Below, piece after piece: positions 1-6,537 of a stretch of 8,486 nucleotides of DNA (position 1 is the first letter of the stretch; every line of letters begins with the position of its first letter). Both the position numbers and the translations under genes were made by a program. Under the pieces are notes generated by a model. That model saw nothing but the letters and a program-made list of their open reading frames with translations, was not told where the DNA came from and searched no databases. Origin of the DNA: an uncultured Erysipelotrichaceae bacterium (GTDB lineage: Bacteria; Bacillota_I; Bacilli_A; Erysipelotrichales; Erysipelotrichaceae); contig CACZTC010000141.1 of assembly GCA_902784015.1 (NCBI GenBank), positions 1 to 8,486 on the forward strand, written 5' to 3'.

Positions 1-470
1 ACCCCACAAAAAGATGCTGGCTTTCTAATTGAGTCACCTGTATCCGAACCAATCGCTAAATCTACTACTCCGCTTGCCACAATTGAAGCAGAGCCGCCGC
101 TAGACCCACCTGTCATTCTTCTAATATCCCAAGGATTATAAGCAGGACCTATATTAGCTGTTAAATTAGTGCCACCCATAGCTAATTCATCCATGCTTGT
201 TTTAGCTATACAAATAGCTCCTGCCTCTTTTAATTTAGTTACTATATGAGCATCAAAAATAGGTACATAATTATTAAGGATATTAGAAGCAGCTGTAGTT
301 CTAATACCTTTTGTGGATACATTATCTTTTAAAGCGATAGCCACGCCTGCCATCTTACCTTCTTTATTAGCTTTCCATTGTCCTTCTTCTACGAAAGTGA
401 TTATATTATTTAATTTAGGCTGTAATTCTTTAGCTTTTTCTACAGCTTCTTTAATATTATTATTACGCAT
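1..470 (-). CDS. gatA: Asp/Glu-tRNA(Asn/Gln) amidotransferase subunit A, N-terminal part (cut by window edge)
   Basis: GatA is the amidase subunit of GatCAB. It frees ammonia from glutamine (or asparagine) so that GatB can convert Glu-tRNA(Gln) and Asp-tRNA(Asn) to the amidated forms. The window holds 156 codons and the gene continues past the left edge. The amidase-signature triad is visible: Lys48 in ALKDN, cis-Ser123 in GGSSGGSA and nucleophile Ser147 in DTGDSIRKP. The spacings (75 and 24 residues) equal those I recall for the S. aureus enzyme (K79, S154, S178). The N-terminus is about 30 residues shorter than in S. aureus. The residue before the nucleophile is Asp where most GatA have Gly. 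The start ATG (470-468) overlaps the gatC stop as TAATG, with a strong ribosome site AAGGTGG at 484-478, so translation is probably coupled to gatC. The family call is very secure; the exact amidation substrates cannot be read here. Confidence 0.96.
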   Translation of the reverse strand, partial: MRNNNIKEAVEKAKELQPKLNNIITFVEEGQWKANKEGKMAGVAIALKDNVSTKGIRTTAASNILNNYVPIFDAHIVTKLKEAGAICIAKTSMDELAMGGTNLTANIGPAYNPWDIRRMTGGSSGGSASIVASGVVDLAIGSDTGDSIRKPASFCG

Positions 471-766
471 TATTTCACCACCTTCGGAAGCACAAAATGG
501 CCTTCTATTTTCTTATCAACATTCTCTAAAGCCTCATCTTGGCTTATTACATGGGTAACATTATCTTCACGCATAAAATATGTATCATCTTCAAAAGGAT
601 ATATCATCTCCTCTACACCTTCTGTATTAACATCATCCAATAAAGCCATTTGCGATTCTAAAGTTGAAAATTCTTTAACGATACTATCAGCCTCTTCATC
701 GCTTAATCTAAACATGAGCGTTTCAGCTAATTTTTTAAAATATTCTCTATCTTTATTTTCATTCAT
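470..766 (-). CDS. gatC: Asp/Glu-tRNA(Asn/Gln) amidotransferase subunit C
   Basis: GatC is a small belt-like subunit that wraps GatA and GatB and stabilises the tRNA-dependent amidotransferase. The 98-residue product has the normal length and the family landmarks in order: a helical N-terminus with LSDEEA (21-26), VNTEGVEEM (46-54), LRED-like MREDNV (65-70), SQDEALENV (75-83) and the C-terminal VLPKVV (92-97). An in-frame ATG 21 nt upstream (787) would add seven residues, but the ribosome site GGAAGGAT (781-774) lies inside that extension and is spaced correctly for the ATG at 766, so 766 is chosen. It follows ligA after 32 nt and overlaps gatA by one base. A TATAAT at 792-787 could provide a local promoter so that gatCAB is expressed apart from pcrA-ligA, but no -35 is visible. 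Confidence 0.95.
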   Translation of the reverse strand: MNENKDREYFKKLAETLMFRLSDEEADSIVKEFSTLESQMALLDDVNTEGVEEMIYPFEDDTYFMREDNVTHVISQDEALENVDKKIEGHFVLPKVVK

Positions 767-773
767 AATAAAA

Positions 774-781
774 ATCCTTCC
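774..781 (-). promoter_or_regulatory. Ribosome binding site deciding the gatC start
   Basis: The sequence GGAAGGAT on the minus strand lies 7 nt upstream of the ATG at 766. It falls inside the open frame that begins at the earlier ATG (787), so it supports initiation at 766 rather than 787. Confidence 0.8.
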
Positions 782-786
782 GTACA

Positions 787-792
787 ATTATA
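787..792 (-). promoter_or_regulatory. Candidate internal -10 element upstream of gatC
   Basis: A perfect TATAAT sits in the 32-nt ligA-gatC spacer. A start about 7 nt downstream (near 779-780) would leave a very short leader that still contains AAGGA of the gatC ribosome site. No recognisable -35 element or TG extension is present, and chance TATAAT hits are common in DNA this AT-rich, so this is weak evidence for a separate gatCAB promoter. Confidence 0.25.
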
Positions 793-798
793 TACCAT

Positions 799-2766
799 TT
801 AGCCAAAGAGCTCTATGAAACGCTCTTCGCTGATTATTTCAATTCCTAATTCTTTAGCTTTATTATTCTTAGAAGATGTAGATTCTAAATCATTATTGAT
901 TAAATAGTTAGTACTCTTAGAAACTGAGCCCGTTACCTTACCACCTTCGCTTTCAATATAAGCTTTCATTTCATTTCTATTTTTATATTTATAAACATCC
1001 CCTGTTATCACAAATACTAATCCTTCACATTTATTACCACTAGCTTCATTATTAGTTCTATTTATCTCTATCTCTTTTAATAATTCTTCTAAAGCTTTCA
1101 TATTTTCTTCATCTTTACAATAAGTCACAAAAGCTTTTGATTTTTCTAAACCAATTCCATTAATCGAAGAAAAGATACCTGGATCATCGCTTTCTTTAGC
1201 GATATTAATTAAATCTATAAAATCATATTTAGATAATAATTTTTTAGCCACATCTATTCCTACTAATGGAATATTTAATGCATATATTAATTTTTGGTCA
1301 TCAACCTTACGTGCTTTTTCAATGCTTGAGACAATATTATCGCTAGATTTTTCACCAAAGCCATCTAATGCTTTTATATCTTCACTATATTTATTTAAAC
1401 GATATATATCTGCATAATTCTTTATCCAACCTTCACTAATAAATCTTTGTAAAGTAGCTTCTGATATACCATCTATATCCATTCCACCCTTAGAGACAAA
1501 GCGACTATATTTCTTTAGTTTTTTAGCTGGGCATGCATCATTAGTACATTTTAATGTTTTAGTTAAACTTTCTTCGCTTATTATAATAATCGTTTTAGAG
1601 GCGCATACTGGGCATACTTCAGGTATATTAAATTCACCTTTCTTTTCTATTACTTTAATTACTTTAGGAATTATTTTATTAGCTTTAATAACTTCTAATA
1701 TGCTGCCATTAGAACCAATATTTAATCTTTCACATTCACTGATATTACATAAAGAAGCTCTTTTAACAATAGTGCCTTCTAAATTAACTGGCGCAAATAT
1801 CGCAACTGGTGTGATAGTGGAAGCAGCGCATGACCATTCAATATCTTCTAAAGTACTTTGGGCCACTTCATCTTGCCATTTAAAAGCTAAGCCCGCTCTA
1901 GTTGCATGATGGCCTGTAATAGATCCGCTTTTGGCATAAACTATATCATCATAAGTAATAACTAAACCATCTACAGGATAAGGATTAATACCTTCTGTAA
2001 CTAATTTTGTAAATTTATTTATTATTTCTTCAATATTACTTTGTGTTGGACTATCAATATATTCTCTATCTACTACCTCAAAGCCTTCTTTTTCTAATAA
2101 GGCCATCCTATCGCCCCATGAATCTATTTCTTTATCAATTTGAACTAAAGTAAAAGGTTTGAAATGGATATGTCTCTCTTTTAATGTTTCAATATCTTTT
2201 AAAGCGAGCGAGCCTGAAGCTAGATTTCTTGGATTCGCATAATCATCACCGCTTTCTAGGATATATTTATCAAAGTCTTCATAAGAAATAACAGCTTCAC
2301 CTCTAATAACGAGATGACCTTTAATACTAATATTCTCTTTTAAACCATATATACCTTTAGCTAAATGAGTAATATTAGTACCAATATGTCCATCACCCCT
2401 AGTTAATAGACGCACTAATTTACCATCATCATAAGTCGCAACTAAAGTTAAACCATCTAATTTCCAAGATATCCATATAGCTCTATTATCTGCCCACTTT
2501 ACTAAATCTTCTATCTTCTTAGTTTTAGCTAAAGATAACATAGCTTCTTCATGAGCTTCTTTTTTACCTTCGGTTTCATCTTTACTGACATTATTAGTCG
2601 GGCTATCTTCTAAAATAATATGTGTTCTATTCTCTATTTCTTTTAATTCATCAAATAATTTATCCCATTCATGGTCAGACATTATTTCAGCTTTACCATT
2701 ATAATAAGCCTCTGATGCTTCATTTAAGATATCAACTAATTCTCTCATTCTCATTTCATCATTCAT
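799..2766 (-). CDS. ligA: NAD+-dependent DNA ligase (divergent LigA)
   Basis: This ligase seals 5'-phosphate/3'-OH nicks using NAD+ in replication and repair. The 655-residue product has the full LigA order: domain Ia for NMN binding (about 1-75, with YYN at 21-23 and SDHEWD at 30-35); an adenylation domain with nucleophile Lys102 in WKLDG, TRGDG (122-126), RGEA (155-158), NPRN (178-181) and VDGLV (265-269); an OB fold (about 300-375); a Cys4 zinc finger (C385, C388, C407, C412); helix-hairpin-helix repeats (about 430-565); and a C-terminal BRCT domain (about 580-655). It belongs to a divergent branch: MLSLAKTKK replaces the usual MLSLdNaF, KANKIIP replaces KAGDVIP, and the OB-fold Arg-Thr-Gly is absent, with the loop one residue shorter. 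All catalytic motifs remain, so it is probably active. The start at 2766 lies 2 nt after the pcrA stop, with GAGG about 10 nt upstream inside the pcrA end. As the only ligase here, beside pcrA, it is presumably the housekeeping enzyme. Confidence 0.97.
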   Translation of the reverse strand: MNDEMRMRELVDILNEASEAYYNGKAEIMSDHEWDKLFDELKEIENRTHIILEDSPTNNVSKDETEGKKEAHEEAMLSLAKTKKIEDLVKWADNRAIWISWKLDGLTLVATYDDGKLVRLLTRGDGHIGTNITHLAKGIYGLKENISIKGHLVIRGEAVISYEDFDKYILESGDDYANPRNLASGSLALKDIETLKERHIHFKPFTLVQIDKEIDSWGDRMALLEKEGFEVVDREYIDSPTQSNIEEIINKFTKLVTEGINPYPVDGLVITYDDIVYAKSGSITGHHATRAGLAFKWQDEVAQSTLEDIEWSCAASTITPVAIFAPVNLEGTIVKRASLCNISECERLNIGSNGSILEVIKANKIIPKVIKVIEKKGEFNIPEVCPVCASKTIIIISEESLTKTLKCTNDACPAKKLKKYSRFVSKGGMDIDGISEATLQRFISEGWIKNYADIYRLNKYSEDIKALDGFGEKSSDNIVSSIEKARKVDDQKLIYALNIPLVGIDVAKKLLSKYDFIDLINIAKESDDPGIFSSINGIGLEKSKAFVTYCKDEENMKALEELLKEIEINRTNNEASGNKCEGLVFVITGDVYKYKNRNEMKAYIESEGGKVTGSVSKSTNYLINNDLESTSSKNNKAKELGIEIISEERFIELFG

Positions 2767-2768
2767 AA

Positions 2769-4934
2769 TTAATTGACCTCACTTTTTTTATGTAATTTAG
2801 GATGACCACTGACTAATTTTTTAATCCCATGAGGATAAGCAAAAGCTACATCAATCGTGCCTTTTTGAACGCTGATCACAATACCTTCACCAAATGTTTC
2901 ATGGATGACAGCTTCACCTTTTTTATAAATAGCTACTTCACTATCTAATAATTTCGTATAAAAAGTACCTTCATCTTGAATCTTATTCTTATTACTTAAA
3001 TAATTATAATTATCATTATTATTTACCCCAATATGTTCGATACATGCTTCATCTATTTCTTCAATAAATCTTGAAGTTGTCCTTACTCTTTGGAGGATAT
3101 AACTAAAGCCTCCAGCATCTAATAAGAATAATCGATTGCGGGCTCTAGTGAAAGCTACATAAGCTAATCTTCTTTCTTCTTCTACGCCTCTTTTATATCC
3201 TTCATTCATCGCTCTCTCATTTGGAAATATACCTTCATTAAGATCGCTAACAAAAACCGTATTGAATTCTAAACCTTTGGCTGCATGAACTGTCATCAAT
3301 TGAATAAAATCACTAGCCATTGTTTCTTCTCTATCACCATATAGAGCTACAACTTGTAGATAATCATCTAATAATGCTTCTGGATTATCTTCCGAGAATT
3401 CTTTAACATCATCTATTAATTCTTTTAAATTCTCTATTCTATCCATCTCATCATTTTCTTCAAGCATATTTTTATAACCTGATTCTTCAATAATTCTCTC
3501 AAATAATTTAAAGAAAACTACATCTTCTTTTTTAGCTTCTATTTTCCAAGCCTCTACCATATCCACAAAATCATCTAAGGTTTTCTTTACTTTACCGCTA
3601 AATGGTGCTCCTTCTTTTAATATTTCATAAATACTTTTATTTTTATCACGCGCAGTATTTATTAAAGTATCCATTGTCTTAGGGCCTATTCCTCTACGTG
3701 GTCTATTTAAGATTCTTCTTAAAGCTAAATCATCACTGGTACTAACCATTCTTAAATAGCTCAAAGCATCTTTTACTTCTTGCCTTTCATAGAAACGAAT
3801 ACCACCATAGATGATATATGGTATACGCATATCAATTAATGTTTTTTCTATTGATCTAGATAAATAATTAGATCTATATAGAATAGCCATATCATGATAT
3901 TTTTCACCTTCATCATGTAATTCATTAATTTTATTAGCTAACCATAATGCTTCATATTCATCACTCGCACTAGAATAATGAACTATTTTATGATTAGAAA
4001 TACGATTAGTATATAAATCTTTTTCTACTCTATTCCTATTATTTTTAATTAATGAATTAGCACCATTTAAAATATATTCTGTTGAGCGATAATTCTCATT
4101 TAAAATTATTGTTTTTGTATCTTTAAAATCTTTGGTGAAATTTAAAATGATATTAACATCAGCCCCACGCCAAGTATAAATAGTTTGATCTGGATCTCCT
4201 ACTACATATAAAGAATTATCCACGCCAGTTAATAATTTAATTAATTCATATTGGATGCCATCAATATCTTGAAATTCATCAACATGAATATGACTATAGC
4301 GACTTTGCCATTTAGATAAAATTTCACTATATTTTTTAAACATATTAACTGTCCATATGATTAAATCATCAAAGTCTAAAGCATATAAATTATGTTGCGC
4401 ATTAAGATAATATTCATATATCATCGCTTTTGTTTTTTCTGCGCTAAATGAGCCCGCTAAAGCATAAGCTCTTTCTAAAGTAATGCCTCCACATTTATTA
4501 TTAGCGATATAATCCAATAATGCATTATATGGATAAATAGTATTATCAATATTCAATTCTTTATAAGCATCTTTAATAATAGCTTTTTGATCTTCCGCAT
4601 CTAAGATAGTAAAGTTTCTAGGATAACCCATCGCCATAATATCTTCTCTTAATATCCTTACGCATAATGAATGAATAGTACTAATCCAAGGAGTACTTGT
4701 TTCTTCTTTAATTAATTTTCTGACTCTATCTTTCATTTCATTAGCTGCTTTATTAGTAAAAGTAATAGCTAATATTTTATGGGCATTAATATTATCATCT
4801 TGGATAAGATGAGCTATGCGCATAGTTAAAACACTAGTTTTACCTGAACCAGCTCCTGCGACTACTCTTATATATTTATCTTTGGCTAATACTGCCTCTT
4901 TTTGGTTATCATTTAGAAAGGATACATCAATCAT
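2769..4934 (-). CDS. pcrA: ATP-dependent DNA helicase PcrA/UvrD (superfamily 1)
   Basis: PcrA is a 3'-5' helicase/translocase for nucleotide-excision repair, rolling-circle replication, removal of RecA filaments and transcription-linked repair. Numbered from the ATG at 4934 (721 residues), the SF1A motifs are complete: Q-motif LNDNQ (7-11), Walker A AGAGSGKT (26-33), Ia AITFTNKAA, Walker B VDEFQD (218-223), III GDPDQTIYTWRGA (246-258), IV ENYRS (280-284), V TVHAAKGLEF (548-557) and VI RRLAYVAFTRA (588-598). After an Asn-rich linker (about 635-650), the tail (about 668-715, with GEAVIHETFGEG and DVAF) matches the Tudor-like RNA-polymerase-binding domain of PcrA. An ATG nine bases earlier (4943) gives three extra residues, but it directly abuts the -10 box, so transcription should begin downstream of it; 4934 is preferred. 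There is no Shine-Dalgarno site. It is the first gene of the minus-strand operon, with ligA 2 nt downstream. Confidence 0.96.
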   Translation of the reverse strand: MIDVSFLNDNQKEAVLAKDKYIRVVAGAGSGKTSVLTMRIAHLIQDDNINAHKILAITFTNKAANEMKDRVRKLIKEETSTPWISTIHSLCVRILREDIMAMGYPRNFTILDAEDQKAIIKDAYKELNIDNTIYPYNALLDYIANNKCGGITLERAYALAGSFSAEKTKAMIYEYYLNAQHNLYALDFDDLIIWTVNMFKKYSEILSKWQSRYSHIHVDEFQDIDGIQYELIKLLTGVDNSLYVVGDPDQTIYTWRGADVNIILNFTKDFKDTKTIILNENYRSTEYILNGANSLIKNNRNRVEKDLYTNRISNHKIVHYSSASDEYEALWLANKINELHDEGEKYHDMAILYRSNYLSRSIEKTLIDMRIPYIIYGGIRFYERQEVKDALSYLRMVSTSDDLALRRILNRPRRGIGPKTMDTLINTARDKNKSIYEILKEGAPFSGKVKKTLDDFVDMVEAWKIEAKKEDVVFFKLFERIIEESGYKNMLEENDEMDRIENLKELIDDVKEFSEDNPEALLDDYLQVVALYGDREETMASDFIQLMTVHAAKGLEFNTVFVSDLNEGIFPNERAMNEGYKRGVEEERRLAYVAFTRARNRLFLLDAGGFSYILQRVRTTSRFIEEIDEACIEHIGVNNNDNYNYLSNKNKIQDEGTFYTKLLDSEVAIYKKGEAVIHETFGEGIVISVQKGTIDVAFAYPHGIKKLVSGHPKLHKKSEVN

Positions 4935-4944
4935 TATGGACATA

Positions 4945-4953
4945 ATTATACCA
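4945..4953 (-). promoter_or_regulatory. Extended -10 promoter of the pcrA operon
   Basis: The minus strand reads TGGTATAAT, a perfect -10 hexamer (4950-4945) with the TGn extension (4953-4951). No good -35 is visible at 16-18 nt, as is usual for extended -10 promoters. The hexamer ends 1 nt before the ATG at 4943, so transcription should start near 4938-4935, giving an mRNA with a 0-4 nt leader ahead of the ATG at 4934. Confidence 0.7.
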
Positions 4954-4982
4954 CGCTAAACTACCTAGAGAATTGTGAGAAA

Positions 4983-4991
4983 TGCTATAAT
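4983..4991 (+). promoter_or_regulatory. Extended -10 promoter of the methyltransferase operon
   Basis: TGCTATAAT has a perfect hexamer at 4986-4991 plus TGn at 4983-4985. Six bases separate it from the A of the start codon at 4998, exactly where RNA polymerase would be expected to place +1, so the transcript is probably leaderless. No Shine-Dalgarno site is present. It forms a near-perfect inverted repeat with the pcrA promoter (4944-4953 versus 4983-4992, 9 of 10 bases), and the two -35 regions overlap around 4963-4973. Confidence 0.7.
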
Positions 4992-4997
4992 TTAACC

Positions 4998-5873
4998 ATG
5001 TTTAAATTAGAGAATTCTTGGCAAGATTATGAATTATTAGATGCTGGTAATGGTGAGAAATTAGAAAGATGGAAAGATATCATTTTAAGGCGTCCTGACC
5101 CTATTGCGATATGGCCTATTGCTACAGATACACCATTATGGAATAGTGCTCATGCTATATATCATAGATCTAATAAAGGTGGCGGGCATTGGGAATATCT
5201 TAAAGACTTTCCTGAAGAGTGGACTATAAATTATAAAGATTTAAGATTTCGTATTTCCCCTACCAATTTTAAACATACCGGTCTTTTTCCTGAACAAGCT
5301 TATAATTGGGATTGGATAATTAAAGAAGTGAAAGATAATAAAGATAAAGAATTAAGAATATTAAATTTATTTGCTTATACAGGTGGGGCTACTATGGCTG
5401 CTAGCTATGGCGGGGCAAATGAAGTGGTCCATGTAGATGCTGCTAAAGGAATGATAGAATGGGCTAAGATAAATAGAGATTTATCTGGCTTACAAAATAA
5501 TAAAATACGTTTCATCGTTGATGATTGTTTAAAATTTGTAGAAAGAGAAAAACGTCGAGGTAGGACATATCACGGAATCATCATGGATCCCCCTTCTTAT
5601 GGAAGAGGGCCAAGCGGTGAGATGTGGAAATTCGAAAAAGAAATAGTAAAGCTAATTGATGATTGTATAGAAATTTTAGATGAAGATGCTATTTTCTTAT
5701 TAATCAATAGTTATACTTCTGGTTTCTCTCCTATTGCTTTAGAAAATCTTATGAGAACTACTATTTTATATAAAATAGGTCATGGCAAAGTTGAAGCTAG
5801 TGAATTATGGCTAGAAACTAGTAATAGTAAGATGTTATTACCGTGCGGAATTAGTGGGAGATGGCAACCATGA
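4998..5873 (+). CDS. Class I SAM-dependent methyltransferase, COG1092/RlmI-like, probably RNA-directed
   Basis: The 291-residue product is a Rossmann-fold methyltransferase. The SAM-binding motif I is LNLFAYTGGA (122-131), followed by an acidic residue at the end of strand 2 (VHVDAA, 144-149), VDDC (174-177) and the catalytic-face motif DPPSYGRG (197-204). The N-terminal 90 residues (to ISPTNFKH) resemble the EEHEE-type substrate domain of the RlmI/RlmK group, but the PUA RNA-binding domain of RlmI is absent. The family modifies large-subunit rRNA in characterised members; the base modified here cannot be assigned. A conserved-looking C-terminal LPCGISGRW (281-289) closes the protein. It leads a plus-strand operon, with its ATG six bases after a -10 box and no Shine-Dalgarno site. 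Its TGA stop overlaps the next gene as ATGA. Pairing with a pseudouridine synthase supports a role in rRNA or tRNA modification (inference). Confidence 0.88.
   Translation: MFKLENSWQDYELLDAGNGEKLERWKDIILRRPDPIAIWPIATDTPLWNSAHAIYHRSNKGGGHWEYLKDFPEEWTINYKDLRFRISPTNFKHTGLFPEQAYNWDWIIKEVKDNKDKELRILNLFAYTGGATMAASYGGANEVVHVDAAKGMIEWAKINRDLSGLQNNKIRFIVDDCLKFVEREKRRGRTYHGIIMDPPSYGRGPSGEMWKFEKEIVKLIDDCIEILDEDAIFLLINSYTSGFSPIALENLMRTTILYKIGHGKVEASELWLETSNSKMLLPCGISGRWQP
5856..5860 (+). promoter_or_regulatory. Ribosome binding site deciding the pseudouridine synthase start
   Basis: GGGAG lies 9 nt before the ATG at 5870 but directly touches the earlier in-frame ATG at 5861, which would be too close. 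This favours 5870, which also gives the classic ATGA overlap with the upstream stop. Confidence 0.7.
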
Positions 5874-6535
5874 TTAAGATTCTTTATGAAGATAATCATC
5901 TTTTAGCTATCGAAAAGCCTGTAAATATTCCAACTAATAGTGATAATTCAAATGATGAAGATATTCTTTCTTTATGTAAAGAATATTTAAAAGAAAAATA
6001 TCATAAACCAGGTAATGTTTATCTTGGCCTAGTTCAGCGCTTAGATAGACCCGTTGGGGGAGCGATGGTTTTTGCGAAGACTTCTAAAGCTGCTTCACGC
6101 TTAAGTAATATTATTAGAAATAAAGAAATGGCTAAAACTTATTTAGCTATTTTAGATGGCATCCCTGATAAAGATAAAGATATCTTTGAAGATTATTTAT
6201 ATAAAGATAAAGATACTAATATGACTCATGTTGTATCTAAAGATAAAGGTAAATATTCTAAATTATCTTATGAATTATTAGCTACAAAAGATAATTTAAG
6301 CTTAGTTAAGATAGATTTAGAAACAGGCAGAAGCCACCAAATTAGAGTACAATTTGCTTCACGTAATTTACCTTTATTATTTGATCAGCGCTACAATAAT
6401 AAAACTACTAAAGGTCAAATAGCTTTATGGTCTTATCAATTAGTTTTCCCCCATCCTACTACTAAAGAAATTATTAATATTAAATCTTTACCACCAATTA
6501 TTAATCCCTGGGACAATTTTGATATACAATTATAG
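5870..6535 (+). CDS. RluA-family RNA pseudouridine synthase
   Basis: This enzyme should convert uridine to pseudouridine in rRNA or tRNA. The 221-residue protein opens with the family's YEDNHLLAIEKP (6-17). The catalytic motif is QRLDRPVGG (56-64), with Asp59 as the expected catalytic residue; Gln replaces the common His of HRLD and PVGG replaces the usual TSG, a variant I associate with a subgroup in Bacillota. AKTYLAIL (88-95) supplies the conserved Tyr, and LETGRSHQIRV (150-160) is the second signature. There is no N-terminal S4 domain, so it is a single-domain form and the target site cannot be inferred. An in-frame ATG at 5861 would add three residues, but the GGGAG at 5856-5860 and the ATGA overlap favour 5870. 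Translation is likely coupled to the methyltransferase upstream; the next gene starts 2 nt after its TAG. Confidence 0.92.
   Translation: MIKILYEDNHLLAIEKPVNIPTNSDNSNDEDILSLCKEYLKEKYHKPGNVYLGLVQRLDRPVGGAMVFAKTSKAASRLSNIIRNKEMAKTYLAILDGIPDKDKDIFEDYLYKDKDTNMTHVVSKDKGKYSKLSYELLATKDNLSLVKIDLETGRSHQIRVQFASRNLPLLFDQRYNNKTTKGQIALWSYQLVFPHPTTKEIINIKSLPPIINPWDNFDIQL
6523..6530 (+). promoter_or_regulatory. Possible weak promoter directly before the VanY-like gene
   Basis: TATACAAT at the end of the pseudouridine synthase gene contains TACAAT (6525-6530, 5 of 6 matches to TATAAT) seven bases before the A of the ATG at 6538. An alternative register gives TGATATACA with a TG extension (6520-6528). As this gene has no clear Shine-Dalgarno site, a third leaderless start is conceivable, but chance is a serious alternative in such AT-rich DNA. 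Confidence 0.25.
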
Positions 6536-6537
6536 AG

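Noticed and set aside
313..558. An 81-codon open frame on the plus strand
   Set aside because: It lies opposite the start of gatA and the end of gatC, both of which have clear family motifs; its translation is a low-complexity Leu/Ser-rich shadow with no ribosome site.
1700..1909. A 69-codon open frame on the plus strand
   Set aside because: It lies fully inside ligA on the other strand, across the conserved OB fold, with no recognisable product or initiation signal.
799..2766. LigA as a decaying pseudogene because of its missing OB-fold motif
   Set aside because: The frame is intact, the catalytic Lys and its partner motifs, four zinc-binding Cys, HhH and BRCT are present, and the gene is embedded in a core operon, so clade divergence fits better than decay.
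2995..3040. AT-rich repeat-like stretch (taattata / attatt runs)
   Set aside because: It encodes the Asn/Tyr/Asp-rich linker between the helicase core and the C-terminal domain of PcrA; biased codons explain it and no repeat unit is regular.
5871..5873. Possible alternative genetic code (UGA as Trp) given the Mollicutes-like composition
   Set aside because: TGA ends the methyltransferase exactly after its conserved C-terminal motif, overlapping the next start as ATGA, and Trp residues at conserved positions are written TGG.
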